DNA of 64,000 bases, taken from positions 1 through 64,000 of the forward strand of contig CACAVZ010000004.1 of assembly GCA_902536065.1 (NCBI GenBank), in the 5' to 3' direction. The translations under genes and the position numbers were made by a program. The notes beneath the pieces were generated by a model. That model was given only the letters and a program-made list of their open reading frames with translations. It made no database searches and had not been told where the DNA came from. Origin of the DNA: an uncultured Synechococcaceae cyanobacterium. GTDB lineage: Bacteria > Cyanobacteriota > Cyanobacteriia > PCC-6307 > Cyanobiaceae. Shown in pieces: positions 56,043 through 64,000 of this stretch. Every line of letters starts with the position of its first letter. Within the stretch, counting starts at the first letter, position 1.

Positions 56043-56957
56043 TCAGTCTTTCAGCAACAATGATGGGGCCAATAAAATACTTGAATAACTTCCAATTATT
56101 ATTCCTAATGATAAGGCCAAAGAAAACCAAAATAGTGTGTAAGATCCAAATAAAATTATGCTTAATAAAGGGATAAGGGTTGTAATACTGGTAAAAGTTG
56201 TTCTTCTAAATGATTCGTTAACTGATAATTGAATAGTTTTGTTATAGCCTTCTTTATTTGATTTCAAATTCTCACGAATTCTATCAAATATAACAACTGT
56301 ATCATTTACAGAATAACCAGCAATAGTTAACAATGACACAGCAAATAAACTATTTACCTCGACTGATAATATAATTCCCAACCAAGAGAATATACCGAAA
56401 ACAATAAATAAATCATGGAATAAAGCTAATAATGCAAATAATGCATATTTTTTATCAAATCTAATGGTTATATATAAAGAAATTGCAAATAAAGAAACCA
56501 ACAATGAAGTAACACAATTAGTTAGTAATCTTTTCCCAAGCTTTGGACCTATTAATCTTGAATCCTTACTCTCATAATTCAGAGGTCCAATAATATTATT
56601 AAGATTAGTAATAAGATTATTTGAGTCTTCGATACTTAAATAAGGTGTTCTTATTGAAATTAATTTATTATTATTTTGGAATTGTAATTTAATATTATTT
56701 AAAACATTTTTTTTTGTAGAGATCTCTCTTAAATTTTCCAAAACTGTATCAGTAGAAACATTAGAACATTCTGCTTCACAAACTCTTTCTATTCTTAGTT
56801 CATTTCCCCCGACAAAATCCATCCCTAAATTAATAGGTTTCTTATAAGAAGTATTAAATGTAGAATATAAAATTCCTAGGAGACTGAACAAAATAAGAAC
56901 AGTTGAAAAACTAATTATCTTTTTTTTATTTTTTATTATTTCAAGATTGTATTTCAT
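56043..56957 (-). CDS. secF: Protein translocase subunit SecF
   Basis: SecF works with SecD to pull proteins across the membrane using the proton gradient. The 304-residue protein has helix 1 (about 15-32), the conserved NLGMDFVGGNELRIE start of its periplasmic domain (about 43-57), and five more helices from about 140, with AGYSVNDTVVIFDRIRENLK (about 218-237) and SFRRTTFTSITTLIPLL. It follows secD by 19 bases. Separate SecD and SecF genes are the usual cyanobacterial arrangement. Confidence 0.95.
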   Translation of the reverse strand: MKYNLEIIKNKKKIISFSTVLILFSLLGILYSTFNTSYKKPINLGMDFVGGNELRIERVCEAECSNVSTDTVLENLREISTKKNVLNNIKLQFQNNNKLISIRTPYLSIEDSNNLITNLNNIIGPLNYESKDSRLIGPKLGKRLLTNCVTSLLVSLFAISLYITIRFDKKYALFALLALFHDLFIVFGIFSWLGIILSVEVNSLFAVSLLTIAGYSVNDTVVIFDRIRENLKSNKEGYNKTIQLSVNESFRRTTFTSITTLIPLLSIILFGSYTLFWFSLALSLGIIIGSYSSILLAPSLLLKD

Positions 56958-56976
56958 GGGGACTTAGAAAAAAATT

Positions 56977-58446
56977 TTAGTTTGAAAAATTATTCCTTGG
57001 CAGATAGAGATTTTTCTGCCTCAAAGATTGATATGTTGTAAAAAATCGCAAAATAGTTTTAGAACAATTTAATGAGGTAAACAAGCTTATTAATACTCCA
57101 ATACCCAATGTTGCAGCAAAACCCTTAACAAAATTTGTTCCTAATAAAAACAATACAAAACAACTAAGAAGAGTTGTAATATGGCCATCAACTATGGATG
57201 AATTAGCTCTTTGAAAACCGCTATCAATAGATCTTGTAAGAGTATTACCGTCATATAATTCTTCTCTAATTCTTTCAAATATAAGAATATTTGCATCAAC
57301 AGCCATACCAATGCTTAGTATAAGACCAGAAATTCCTGGTAAAGTTAAAGTTACAGGAATTAAAGAATACAGTGCCAAATTAAAGAAACCATAAAGTACT
57401 AGAGAAAGAACTGAAACAAAACCTAGAATTCTATAATTAAAAATCATAAATATACCAACAAAAATTAATCCACTAATTGCTGCATAAAGACTTTTTAAAA
57501 TATTTTTGGATCCCAATAGAGCTCCTATTGTATTAGTTTCTACTATTTCTATTGGCAATGGCAATGAACCACCTTTAAGTTGAACCTCTAATTCTCTAGC
57601 GTCTTCAGCACTAAAATTACCGCTTATTGTTGCTGATCCACCTGTAATTCCAGTACTAACGAACTGACTACCAACACTAGCTTCACTTATTGATTCGCCA
57701 TCAAGAATAATAGCCAATAGTTGATTAGTGCCAGCAATTGACTTTGTGATTTCTGAAAACTTTTCACCTCCTGAATTACTAAAAGTTAACAAAACTTCCC
57801 AATTACTATTTGTTTGTTCTTGTCTCCTTCCTGCGTTAATAAGATCCTTACCAGATAAATCTGTTTTAATAAATAAATTTGTAATTTCTTTATCAACATA
57901 TTTTTTGATTTCAATTAACTTCCCATATAAATCATTACTAGTAGATATGTAATTCAATTCTTGTTCTAAATCTTTAAGATCATCTTGAATAACTTTTAAA
58001 AAATTATCATCATTTTGACTTTTTTCTGCAAAAGAAAATTGTTCAATTAATTCTTTAATATTCAATCTCTGTAATTGCAGGATTTTTAAATCTGTAGATG
58101 TTCCTTCTTTTTGGGTTCTAAATTCTAATAAAGCAGTCTTACCTAATACCCTTGAAGCAACTAATGGATTTTGTTCACCTGGTAATTCTAAAATCAATTG
58201 ATCTCCACCGAGGGTTTGCAAATTAGATTCAGAAACTCCTAAATTGTTAACGCGCTTATCTATAACCGAATTGACTGCTTCAAGTTCATCCCTTGTTACG
58301 TTACCTTCCTCTTTAATAATTTGAAGTGTAAGTTGAGAACCCCCTTGTAAATCCAATCCCAACTGTAAGGGATAATTTATTAATAAATAAACTGATAGAG
58401 TAAGTAGAAATATAATAAAAAAAAGCCAACCTTGCCTTCTTTTCAT
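56977..58446 (-). CDS. secD: Protein translocase subunit SecD
   Basis: SecD has six membrane helices and a large periplasmic domain that assists export after SecYEG. In 489 residues: helix 1 (about 8-25), LQLGLDLQGGSQLTLQI (about 27-43), DKRVNNLGVSESNLQTLGGDQLILELPG, and the membrane half with IGALLGSKNILKSL, GLILSIGMAVDANILIFERIREEL (about 375-398) and GHITTLLSCFVLFLLG. It is slightly long because of a Lys/Asp-rich segment (about 120-190) in the periplasmic part. It sits 3 bases downstream of pdhB and 19 before secF. Confidence 0.96.
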   Translation of the reverse strand: MKRRQGWLFFIIFLLTLSVYLLINYPLQLGLDLQGGSQLTLQIIKEEGNVTRDELEAVNSVIDKRVNNLGVSESNLQTLGGDQLILELPGEQNPLVASRVLGKTALLEFRTQKEGTSTDLKILQLQRLNIKELIEQFSFAEKSQNDDNFLKVIQDDLKDLEQELNYISTSNDLYGKLIEIKKYVDKEITNLFIKTDLSGKDLINAGRRQEQTNSNWEVLLTFSNSGGEKFSEITKSIAGTNQLLAIILDGESISEASVGSQFVSTGITGGSATISGNFSAEDARELEVQLKGGSLPLPIEIVETNTIGALLGSKNILKSLYAAISGLIFVGIFMIFNYRILGFVSVLSLVLYGFFNLALYSLIPVTLTLPGISGLILSIGMAVDANILIFERIREELYDGNTLTRSIDSGFQRANSSIVDGHITTLLSCFVLFLLGTNFVKGFAATLGIGVLISLFTSLNCSKTILRFFTTYQSLRQKNLYLPRNNFSN

Positions 58447-58449
58447 TGT

Positions 58450-59433
58450 TTATAAACTACCACTAATTAAGTCTTCAACTTTTTCAACTATTTGATGTGG
58501 TTGGATAATTGTCAAATTCTCAAGATTTCCATTATAAGGAGTTGGAATATCCTGACTAGATAATCTAATTGGTCGGGCATCAAGATCATCAAAACACTCT
58601 TCTGTTATCAAGGCAATTAATTCTGCACCAATCCCACCAGTCTTCATACATTCTTCAACAATAATTACTTTATTTGTTTTTCTTATTGATTTTGAAATAG
58701 TATCCATATCAAATGGTTTTAAACTTATTAAATCTATTAACTCAACATCTATTCCTTTTTTTTCTAATTCTTCAACAGCTTTAAGGCAGTGATGTCTCAT
58801 TCTTGAATAAGTCAATAATGTAATATCTTGCCCTTCTTTTACAACGTCAGCCTGATCTAAAGCGCAGGTATAATCACCCTCAGGTAATTCTTCAGATAAG
58901 TTGTATAAAAGAACATGTTCGAAAAACAGAACCGGATTATCATCTCTGATAGCTGCTTTCATTAAACCTTTAGCATTTGTAGGTGTACTACATGAAACAA
59001 TCTTTATGCCAGGAACTGCATGAAAATATGCTTCAAGTCTTTGACTGTGCTCAGCACCAAGTTGACGACCAACTCCTCCAGGTCCTCGAACTACTGCTGG
59101 TATTTTATAATTCCCCCCACTTGTATATCTAAGCATACCCATATTATTTGATATCTGATTAAAAGCTAAAAGCAAAAAACCCATATTCATTCCTTCTACT
59201 ATTGGTCTTAAGCCAGTCATTGCTGCACCCACAGCCATACCCGTAAAACTATTTTCTGCAATTGGAGTATCTAAGACCCTTAACTCTCCGTATTTTTCAT
59301 ATAAATCCTTAGTTACCTTATAAGATCCTCCATATTGGCCAACATCTTCCCCCATAACGCAAACATTTACATCATTCTCCATTTCTTCATCAATTGCTTC
59401 TTTCAAAGCATTAAATAATAATGTTCCAGCCAC
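58450..59433 (-). CDS. pdhB: Pyruvate dehydrogenase E1 beta subunit
   Basis: The E1 beta subunit forms the thiamine-diphosphate site with E1 alpha and decarboxylates pyruvate to feed acetyl-CoA for fatty acid synthesis. The 327-residue sequence includes [21 protein letters not shown] (about 25-45), [57 protein letters not shown] and [17 protein letters not shown]. The start is GTG at 59433. The alpha subunit and E2/E3 are not here, as is common in cyanobacteria. It shares a leftward unit with secD and secF. Upstream, 59434-59612 holds no gene I can support; a short CCTTC-AGC-GAAGG hairpin lies near 59490-59503. Confidence 0.95.
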   Translation of the reverse strand: MAGTLLFNALKEAIDEEMENDVNVCVMGEDVGQYGGSYKVTKDLYEKYGELRVLDTPIAENSFTGMAVGAAMTGLRPIVEGMNMGFLLLAFNQISNNMGMLRYTSGGNYKIPAVVRGPGGVGRQLGAEHSQRLEAYFHAVPGIKIVSCSTPTNAKGLMKAAIRDDNPVLFFEHVLLYNLSEELPEGDYTCALDQADVVKEGQDITLLTYSRMRHHCLKAVEELEKKGIDVELIDLISLKPFDMDTISKSIRKTNKVIIVEECMKTGGIGAELIALITEECFDDLDARPIRLSSQDIPTPYNGNLENLTIIQPHQIVEKVEDLISGSL

Positions 59434-59612
59434 AATTAATTACCTAATTAATCACATATATAATCCTACCACTTAGAATAATTCATCCTCCTTCAGCGAA
59501 GGTTATGAGTAGTAATATTGATAAAATCATTCCAGGTGACAGCAAAAGGACTAAAAGGCCTAAGTCATGTAAAGACATTCAAAGAAAGTGTTTTCTTAAT
59601 AATATTGGCAAT

Positions 59613-59915
59613 TCAATTTTTCTTCAGAAAAAAACTGCGAATAAATACAATAAAAAGACCTATACCTATAAAAGCAAAAGAAAAAGTTAGCAAAAAAGAT
59701 AATCCAATTATTAAGGTATTAATACTAGAAGATATATTTTGGACTATTTCAGAAGAATTAGATGGTTTATGTAATGAAAAATAAATTGCAATTTTATTAC
59801 TTAAAAAATAAAAAAATATAAATAATAAAAAACTTGTAAATGATCCAACAATAAAATTTAATGGTCCTTTTTCAGGAATGTTTTTTTCAATATTCTTATT
59901 ACTATTAACAGCCAC
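59613..59915 (-). CDS. DUF3082 membrane protein
   Basis: A small membrane protein matching the cyanobacterial/plastid DUF3082 family: a short polar start, GPLNFIVGSFTSFLLFIFFYFLSNKIAIYF as helix 1, a loop with SSEIVQNISSSINTLIIGLSFLL, and a last helix FSFAFIGIGLFIVFIR. Function is unknown. I place the start at GTG 59915, giving 100 residues; an ATG at 59981 is possible but would overlap ispE by 43 bases and only add a non-family N-terminus. It follows ispE closely on the same strand. Confidence 0.72.
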   Translation of the reverse strand: MAVNSNKNIEKNIPEKGPLNFIVGSFTSFLLFIFFYFLSNKIAIYFSLHKPSNSSEIVQNISSSINTLIIGLSFLLTFSFAFIGIGLFIVFIRSFFLKKN

Positions 59916-59938
59916 AATAAATTTTTGGAAAAAAAAAT

Positions 59939-60874
59939 TTAAATAAATATTATTCCCTTTCCAAGGAAAGTGCAAACCCATGAATCATAACCTTTATTTC
60001 TAAACAATTTATAATTTGCAGTTAATTCTTTTTTAGCAGTCTCTATATCTTTAAAGAGTGCAAAGCATGTAGGACCTGATCCACTCATTGAAAATGTGAG
60101 ACAATTTTCTAATTTAGAAAGTAAATATAATGCCTGCTTTACAGAATCATTTTCATTTTCAACAACTAACTGCAAATCATTTTTAATAGATAAATGTTGA
60201 TTTTCAAAATTTAAGTTATTTAAACCATTATCTCTTAAATTTTTTCTTATGTTCTCTATCATTTCTCTATCAGTAAGATATTGATCACAAAATCTATTAC
60301 TGTATTTTTTATAAGTTTCAGCTGTAGATACTGATATATTTGGATTTTTTAAAAGAATTACTCCATATTCAAAGTTTGAATGTAATTTCTCCAAAATTTC
60401 TCCTCTTCCAAAACATAATTGAAGACCACCATTTATAAAAAAGGGAATATCAGATCCTAAATTAGATGCTAATGAACATAATGTTTCTTGATCTAAGTTC
60501 AAATCCCATAACTTATTAAGACCAACTAATGTTGCTGCTGCATTACTGGATCCACCAGCTAATCCTGCGCCAATTGGAATATTTTTTCTTAAAAATATAT
60601 TCGCACCGATTTCTATATTTGATTTTTTCCTTAATAGATTTGCTGATTTAACAATTAAGTTATCATCAGATAAGCTTAAATCATTACAATCAGATTCAAG
60701 CTTAATTAAACCTTCATTATTTATTTCAAATTCTAAATAATCAGAAAGATCGATATTTTGCATAATCATTGCTAACTCATGAAATCCATCCTCTCTTTTA
60801 CCAATAACTTCAAGGTGCAAATTTATTTTGGCAGGAGATTTTATATTAATTTTCGTTTTAGCTAAATCTCGCAT
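59939..60874 (-). CDS. ispE: 4-diphosphocytidyl-2-C-methyl-D-erythritol kinase
   Basis: IspE phosphorylates CDP-methylerythritol in the MEP isoprenoid pathway. The 311-residue GHMP kinase has INIKSPAKINLHLEVIGKREDGFHEL (about 9-34), the ATP-binding IPIGAGLAGGSSNAAATLVGLN (about 90-111), ASNLGSDIPFFINGG with the catalytic Asp, and the third motif SMSGSGPTCFALF (about 260). It begins 12 bases after rsmA on the same strand. dxs of the same pathway is at 36 kb. Confidence 0.95.
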   Translation of the reverse strand: MRDLAKTKINIKSPAKINLHLEVIGKREDGFHELAMIMQNIDLSDYLEFEINNEGLIKLESDCNDLSLSDDNLIVKSANLLRKKSNIEIGANIFLRKNIPIGAGLAGGSSNAAATLVGLNKLWDLNLDQETLCSLASNLGSDIPFFINGGLQLCFGRGEILEKLHSNFEYGVILLKNPNISVSTAETYKKYSNRFCDQYLTDREMIENIRKNLRDNGLNNLNFENQHLSIKNDLQLVVENENDSVKQALYLLSKLENCLTFSMSGSGPTCFALFKDIETAKKELTANYKLFRNKGYDSWVCTFLGKGIIFI

Positions 60875-60886
60875 ATACTTAAATTT

Positions 60887-61711
60887 TTATTTTTTAATTT
60901 TAATACAATTTTCTGCAAGCTTAATCCATTGTTCAATTGAAATATCTTGTGGTCTTAAATTAAAACAAACTTTTGAAGATTCAGATAATTCATTTATCTC
61001 TTCATTTGAAAGTATTGAATTAAGTGTATTTCTAAGCATTTTTCTTCTTGAATTAAATGAAATTCGAAGAAGTTTATCTATATATTTTTCTAAACTTAAG
61101 TCCATTCTTAAATCATTTTTAATTGGTTCGAAAACTACTAAAGAAGAAAAAACTTTTGGAGGTGGACTAAATGATGAAGGCGATATATCACATATTCTTT
61201 TTATTTTTGATAAAAGTTGCATTCTTATACTAAGCGCACCAGCATTGGGACTACCTTCTTTTGACAAAATCCTATCTACAACGTCTTTCTGCATTAAAAA
61301 TATTATTTTTTCGTAATTATAGTTTCTTATAATGCCCAATCGACCTATGAAAATATCCAATATCGGGCCAGTTATATTGTATGGAATATTTGCAATCACT
61401 TTTGTAATCTTCTTATTAATCGAATCTAAATTTACAGAAAGAATATCTCCCTGCTGCAATGAAAACTTATCATTATTATTGAATTTATCATTTAATAAAT
61501 TTATTAAATCTTTATCTAATTCAATTGCATGTAATTTTTTTATTTCTGAATCTAACAACTTAGATGTTAAAGCTCCTTTACCAGGACCAATTTCTAAAAT
61601 AAAGTCATTTTCATTAAGAACAGAAACTTCTTTAATTTTTTCTAATATTTTTTTATTTACCAACCAATGTTGTCCAAATCTTTTTTTTTGATGATAGTTT
61701 TTAGAATTCAT
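60887..61711 (-). CDS. rsmA: 16S rRNA dimethyladenosine transferase (RsmA/KsgA)
   Basis: Methylates the two adjacent adenines in the loop near the 3' end of 16S rRNA, a late step in small-subunit assembly. The 274-residue protein shows [19 protein letters not shown] (about 8-26), the SAM motif [18 protein letters not shown] (about 37-54), the catalytic [17 protein letters not shown] (about 107-123) and [17 protein letters not shown]. Length is typical. It is the first gene of the leftward rsmA-ispE-DUF3082 unit, divergent from the 97-residue gene by 56 bases. Confidence 0.96.
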   Translation of the reverse strand: MNSKNYHQKKRFGQHWLVNKKILEKIKEVSVLNENDFILEIGPGKGALTSKLLDSEIKKLHAIELDKDLINLLNDKFNNNDKFSLQQGDILSVNLDSINKKITKVIANIPYNITGPILDIFIGRLGIIRNYNYEKIIFLMQKDVVDRILSKEGSPNAGALSIRMQLLSKIKRICDISPSSFSPPPKVFSSLVVFEPIKNDLRMDLSLEKYIDKLLRISFNSRRKMLRNTLNSILSNEEINELSESSKVCFNLRPQDISIEQWIKLAENCIKIKK

Positions 61712-61767
61712 CTAAAAGATAAAAAATATGTTTAAATTAAATATGAATTTATTTAATACTTTATATC

Positions 61768-62061
61768 ATGAGCTTATCAAAAAAAAATTTAGATAAACTC
61801 AATAAATTTAAAAAAAAGAAAATTATAAATAATAATGATAATTTAATCACTAATTCATCTAATTCAGAAGATCCCAATAAAATTTTTTATTCGTTAATTG
61901 ATAATTCAGAATCTTTAGAAGAGACTTCTAACGTTAATAATTCACAAAAAAAAAGTGAGCTTAATAAAATTAATATGAATTCTAGAAAAGCTAATTTCTC
62001 TAATAAATTAACAATCGAAGAGGAACTATATGATGAATTTAATTATCTTCTTGATGAATAA
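61768..62061 (+). CDS. Disordered small protein with acidic C-terminal motif (97 aa)
   Basis: A 97-residue protein very rich in Asn, Lys, Ser and Glu. The first 75 residues look disordered: a basic start ([17 protein letters not shown]) followed by NNNDN and SSNSEDPN. The last 20 ([18 protein letters not shown]) are likely a short helix and are the only part resembling a conserved motif. It starts with ATG and precedes rlmH by 20 bases. I recognise no family and assign no function; the clean start and position support a real gene. Confidence 0.7.
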   Translation: MSLSKKNLDKLNKFKKKKIINNNDNLITNSSNSEDPNKIFYSLIDNSESLEETSNVNNSQKKSELNKINMNSRKANFSNKLTIEEELYDEFNYLLDE

Positions 62062-62081
62062 TTAGTTTTTTATGTTTACTT

Positions 62082-62498
62082 ATGCTTCAGAGTAATAGAT
62101 TAGAAGTTTATGCTATCGGCAAAATAAAGAAACTTTGGATTAGAGATGGAATTAGTCAATACAAAAAAAGAATGCCTGAACTTATCATCAATGAGTTAAA
62201 GACTTTTAATATAAATAATCTTAGATCCAATAACAATATTATTATCTGCCTAAGTGAAGAAGGCAAGCAGTTTAATTCAGTAGAACTATCTTCTTTACTG
62301 TTAAATTTTAAAAATAAAAAAATTAATTTCTTAATCGGTGATACAGATGGAATTAGTTCAGATATAAAAGAAAAATCAGATCTTATCCTAAGTCTGTCTA
62401 ATTTAACTTTTCCTCATGAATTAGCCAGATTAATCCTAATCGAGCAAATCTATAGAGCTATTTCTATATCAAACAATTCCCCTTACCATCGCTCTTAA
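62082..62498 (+). CDS. rlmH: 23S rRNA pseudouridine methyltransferase RlmH
   Basis: Methylates N3 of pseudouridine 1915 in helix 69 of 23S rRNA. RlmH is a small SPOUT methyltransferase; the 138 residues show the trefoil-knot motifs [19 protein letters not shown] (about 64-82), [44 protein letters not shown] (about 87-130) and the C-terminal SPYHRS. The family GG at the SAM site reads GD here, a small change. Starts with ATG, 20 bases after the 97-residue gene. Downstream, 62499-62597 carries the umuDC control region. Confidence 0.93.
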   Translation: MLQSNRLEVYAIGKIKKLWIRDGISQYKKRMPELIINELKTFNINNLRSNNNIIICLSEEGKQFNSVELSSLLLNFKNKKINFLIGDTDGISSDIKEKSDLILSLSNLTFPHELARLILIEQIYRAISISNNSPYHRS

Positions 62499-62569
62499 AA
62501 AAGATTAGATTTAATCTAAAATTAATTTACAAAAGTTTAATAACTAACTATTTTTTGTTTTTTATTATA

Positions 62570-62585
62570 TAGTACATATATACTA
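62570..62585. promoter_or_regulatory. Candidate LexA (SOS) box upstream of umuDC
   Basis: The inverted repeat TAGTA-CATATA-TACTA at 62570-62585 contains AGTACATATATACT, which differs from the cyanobacterial LexA consensus RGTACNNNDGTWCB at one position (A for the second-half G). It ends 12 bases before the umuD TTG, so a repressor bound there would block transcription start or early elongation. umuDC is a standard SOS target. The only other evidence is position. Confidence 0.6.
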
Positions 62586-62597
62586 TTAATTCAGGTC

Positions 62598-63014
62598 TTG
62601 GCTTCTTTTGATCCAGCTGCTAAAAAGTTAAAAATCCCCTTATTAACTGATTCGGTATCAGCAGGATTTCCTTCTCCTGCAGATGACTATACAGAAGAAA
62701 ATATTGATTTAAATGAACATCTAATATCCAATCCGTTTAGTACTTTTTTCCTTAGAGTTAAAGGTGACTCAATGATAAATGCAGGAATTAAAGATAAAGA
62801 TTTAATAATAGTAGACAAGAGTCTAACAGCCAGACCAGGGAATATTATCATTGCAATGATAGACGGGGAATTTACAATAAAAAGATTATCTATAAAAAAT
62901 AATGAATTATATTTAAAAGCAGAAAATCGTGAATATCCTGATTTTAAATTTAAAAACCATATTGATCTACAGATATGGGGAGTTGTTATTTATTCAATAC
63001 ATAGCTATTTATGA
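62598..63014 (+). CDS. umuD: UmuD, SOS mutagenesis protease subunit
   Basis: UmuD cleaves itself with RecA help after DNA damage, and UmuD' joins UmuC as DNA polymerase V. The 138 residues match E. coli UmuD in length and order: the cleavage site A22-G23 in SVSAGFPSPADDY, catalytic Ser58 in VKGDSMINAGI and catalytic Lys95 in IDGEFTIKRL. The N-terminal arm is present, so it is not a pre-truncated form. The start is TTG at 62598, just after the LexA-like box. Its TGA overlaps the umuC ATG as ATGA, so UmuD and UmuC are made in a coupled way. Confidence 0.95.
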   Translation: MASFDPAAKKLKIPLLTDSVSAGFPSPADDYTEENIDLNEHLISNPFSTFFLRVKGDSMINAGIKDKDLIIVDKSLTARPGNIIIAMIDGEFTIKRLSIKNNELYLKAENREYPDFKFKNHIDLQIWGVVIYSIHSYL

Positions 63015-64000
63015 GGATTACAAGTATTGATGCGATAGCTCTTATAGATGCTAATAATTTTTATGCGTCATGTGAACAAAACATTAATCCTCATTTGAGA
63101 AATAAACCAGTTGTAATTTTATCTAATAATGACGGATGTATTATTGCGAGAAGTCCTGAAGCGCGAGCTTTAAAAATTAAAATGGGAGCTCCGTATTTTA
63201 AGATCAAAGAAAGATTAAATAAATTAGATGTAGCAGTCTTAAGCTCAAACTACTCACTTTACGGCGATATGAGCAAAAGACTAATGAATTTACTAAAAAG
63301 ATATTGTGAACAGATCGAAATTTATTCTATTGATGAAGCATTCGTCTCGATTTCTAGACCTAACGATAGAAATCTATATCCTTGGGCAAGGAGCTTAAGA
63401 TCATTAATATATCAGAATCTAGGAATTCCCATAACAGTAGGAATAGGAGAAAATAAAGTAAGAGCAAAAATTGCCAATAAATTAGCTAAAAATATTGACT
63501 ATTCCGCTGGAATATTTGATTTAGCTAGAACCGGAAATGAGAATAATTATTTGAAAAGAATTAGTGTAGATAAGATATGGGGAGTCGGGAAACAAACCTC
63601 TATTTGGTTACAAAGTAAAGGTATTAAAAATGCGAGAGAATTAAGAGATATGGAAGAAAATGAAATTATTAAGAAATTAGGCATCGTAGGAAAAAGATTG
63701 CAATTAGAACTGAAAGGTCATAGATGCCTGCCTATAGAAAAAAACAAGAAGTCAAAAAAAGAAATTCAGGTGAGCAGAAGCTTCGGTACTCCTATCACAA
63801 AATTAGAAGACCTAACCCAAGCACTAGCAACTCACGCAATAAAAGCGTCTGAAAAAATGAGAAGTCAGCATTTGCGATCATCTGAAATTAGAGTATTTGC
63901 TAGAACCAGTAAATATTCAAGTCAAAATTATCAAAGAAGTGCTAATAGAAAACTTACGAATGCAACAGATGACACAAATAGTATTTTAAAAATAGTAGTT
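63011..64000 (+). CDS. umuC: UmuC, DNA polymerase V catalytic subunit, 3' end outside window
   Basis: A Y-family translesion polymerase. The 330 visible residues begin MRITSIDAIALIDANNFYASCEQ, with the first metal-binding aspartate, then NNDGCIIARSPEARALKIKMGAPYFK, SLYGDMSKRLM, the catalytic YSIDEAFVSI (about 110-119), IPITVGIGENKVRAKIANKLAK, the helix-hairpin region VDKIWGVGKQTSIWLQSKGI and the start of the little-finger domain (VSRSFGTPITK onward). About 90 residues are missing at the window edge. The ATG overlaps the umuD stop as ATGA. Confidence 0.96.
   Translation, partial: MRITSIDAIALIDANNFYASCEQNINPHLRNKPVVILSNNDGCIIARSPEARALKIKMGAPYFKIKERLNKLDVAVLSSNYSLYGDMSKRLMNLLKRYCEQIEIYSIDEAFVSISRPNDRNLYPWARSLRSLIYQNLGIPITVGIGENKVRAKIANKLAKNIDYSAGIFDLARTGNENNYLKRISVDKIWGVGKQTSIWLQSKGIKNARELRDMEENEIIKKLGIVGKRLQLELKGHRCLPIEKNKKSKKEIQVSRSFGTPITKLEDLTQALATHAIKASEKMRSQHLRSSEIRVFARTSKYSSQNYQRSANRKLTNATDDTNSILKIVV

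Noticed and set aside
59505-59784. Two overlapping rightward frames (from 59505 and 59518) opposite the DUF3082 gene
   Set aside because: Their second halves are antisense to a recognisable membrane protein, the translations are lysine rich without family features, and the two frames exclude each other. The only non-overlapping part (59505-59612) is too short to judge.
1-64000. CRISPR arrays, insertion sequences, prophage or integrase genes, rRNA operons, origin of replication
   Set aside because: I looked for repeated units, transposase or integrase motifs and rRNA-like blocks and saw none; poly-A/T tracts and short repeats match the base composition.

Overview
The window is ordinary, gene-dense chromosome from a very AT-rich cyanobacterium, most likely a high-light-adapted Prochlorococcus. 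The evidence is photosystem subunits (PsaK, Psb28), GUN4, HemJ, a cobaltochelatase CobN beside B12-dependent MetH, a DnaK with an acidic DDDPW tail, several families shared with plant plastids (DUF1995, DUF2499, DUF3593, DUF3082, DUF3110, YggT), strongly A/T-biased codons and gaps of a few bases between genes. I cannot name the strain. I see no phage genes, insertion sequences, CRISPR arrays, rRNA or origin.

Layout. 1-9.6 kb: partial DUF2237 gene, a small acidic protein, metH, ilvE, cobN and a PHP phosphoesterase. 9.6-17.1 kb: hemJ, uvrC, a flavin-reductase-like protein, coaD, then a compact leftward group dapF > cysteine desulfurase > DUF1995 > D-Ala-D-Ala carboxypeptidase. 17.2-25 kb: leuS, pgi, purN, argC, ribBA. 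25-29 kb: leftward dnaK-dnaJ-DUF3110-cyclophilin, then tRNA-Ser(GGA). 29.2-35.4 kb: rightward ferredoxin, inositol-phosphatase family, hisZ-like, htpG, rpmB, secreted peroxiredoxin, DUF2499, DUF3593, psaK. 35.4-40.2 kb: dxs, ilvA, a scpB-like gene with no ordinary start codon, yggT, mazG-like. 40.2-45.9 kb: rightward pyk, MacB-like permease, bioY, lspA, GTPase, nearly all overlapping. 45.8-50.7 kb: a 45-residue membrane protein coupled to a group II decarboxylase, tadA, a glyoxylate aminotransferase, and glnA behind a good NtcA-type promoter. 50.8-55.8 kb: methyltransferase, small protein, RsbW-like kinase, gun4, selU, psb28, AI-2E family protein. 55.8-61.7 kb: leftward rsmA, ispE, DUF3082, pdhB, secD, secF and a 60-residue membrane protein. 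61.8-64 kb: a disordered small protein, rlmH and an SOS-type umuDC pair with a LexA-like box, umuC running off the window.

The genes are mostly housekeeping: amino acids (metH, ilvE, ilvA, argC, dapF, hisZ, glnA), cofactors (cobN, ribBA, coaD, bioY), tetrapyrroles (hemJ, gun4), isoprenoids (dxs, ispE), central carbon (pgi, pyk, pdhB), envelope and export (dacB, lspA, secDF), protein folding (dnaK/J, htpG, cyclophilin) and DNA repair (uvrC, umuDC). I found no convincing new multi-gene system. The points most worth a second look are the scpB-like gene lacking ATG/GTG/TTG, two tiny membrane proteins, the duplicated tail motif of DnaK, the NtcA and LexA sites, and the many convergent gene ends that touch or overlap. 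No stretch over 300 bases lacks a gene.
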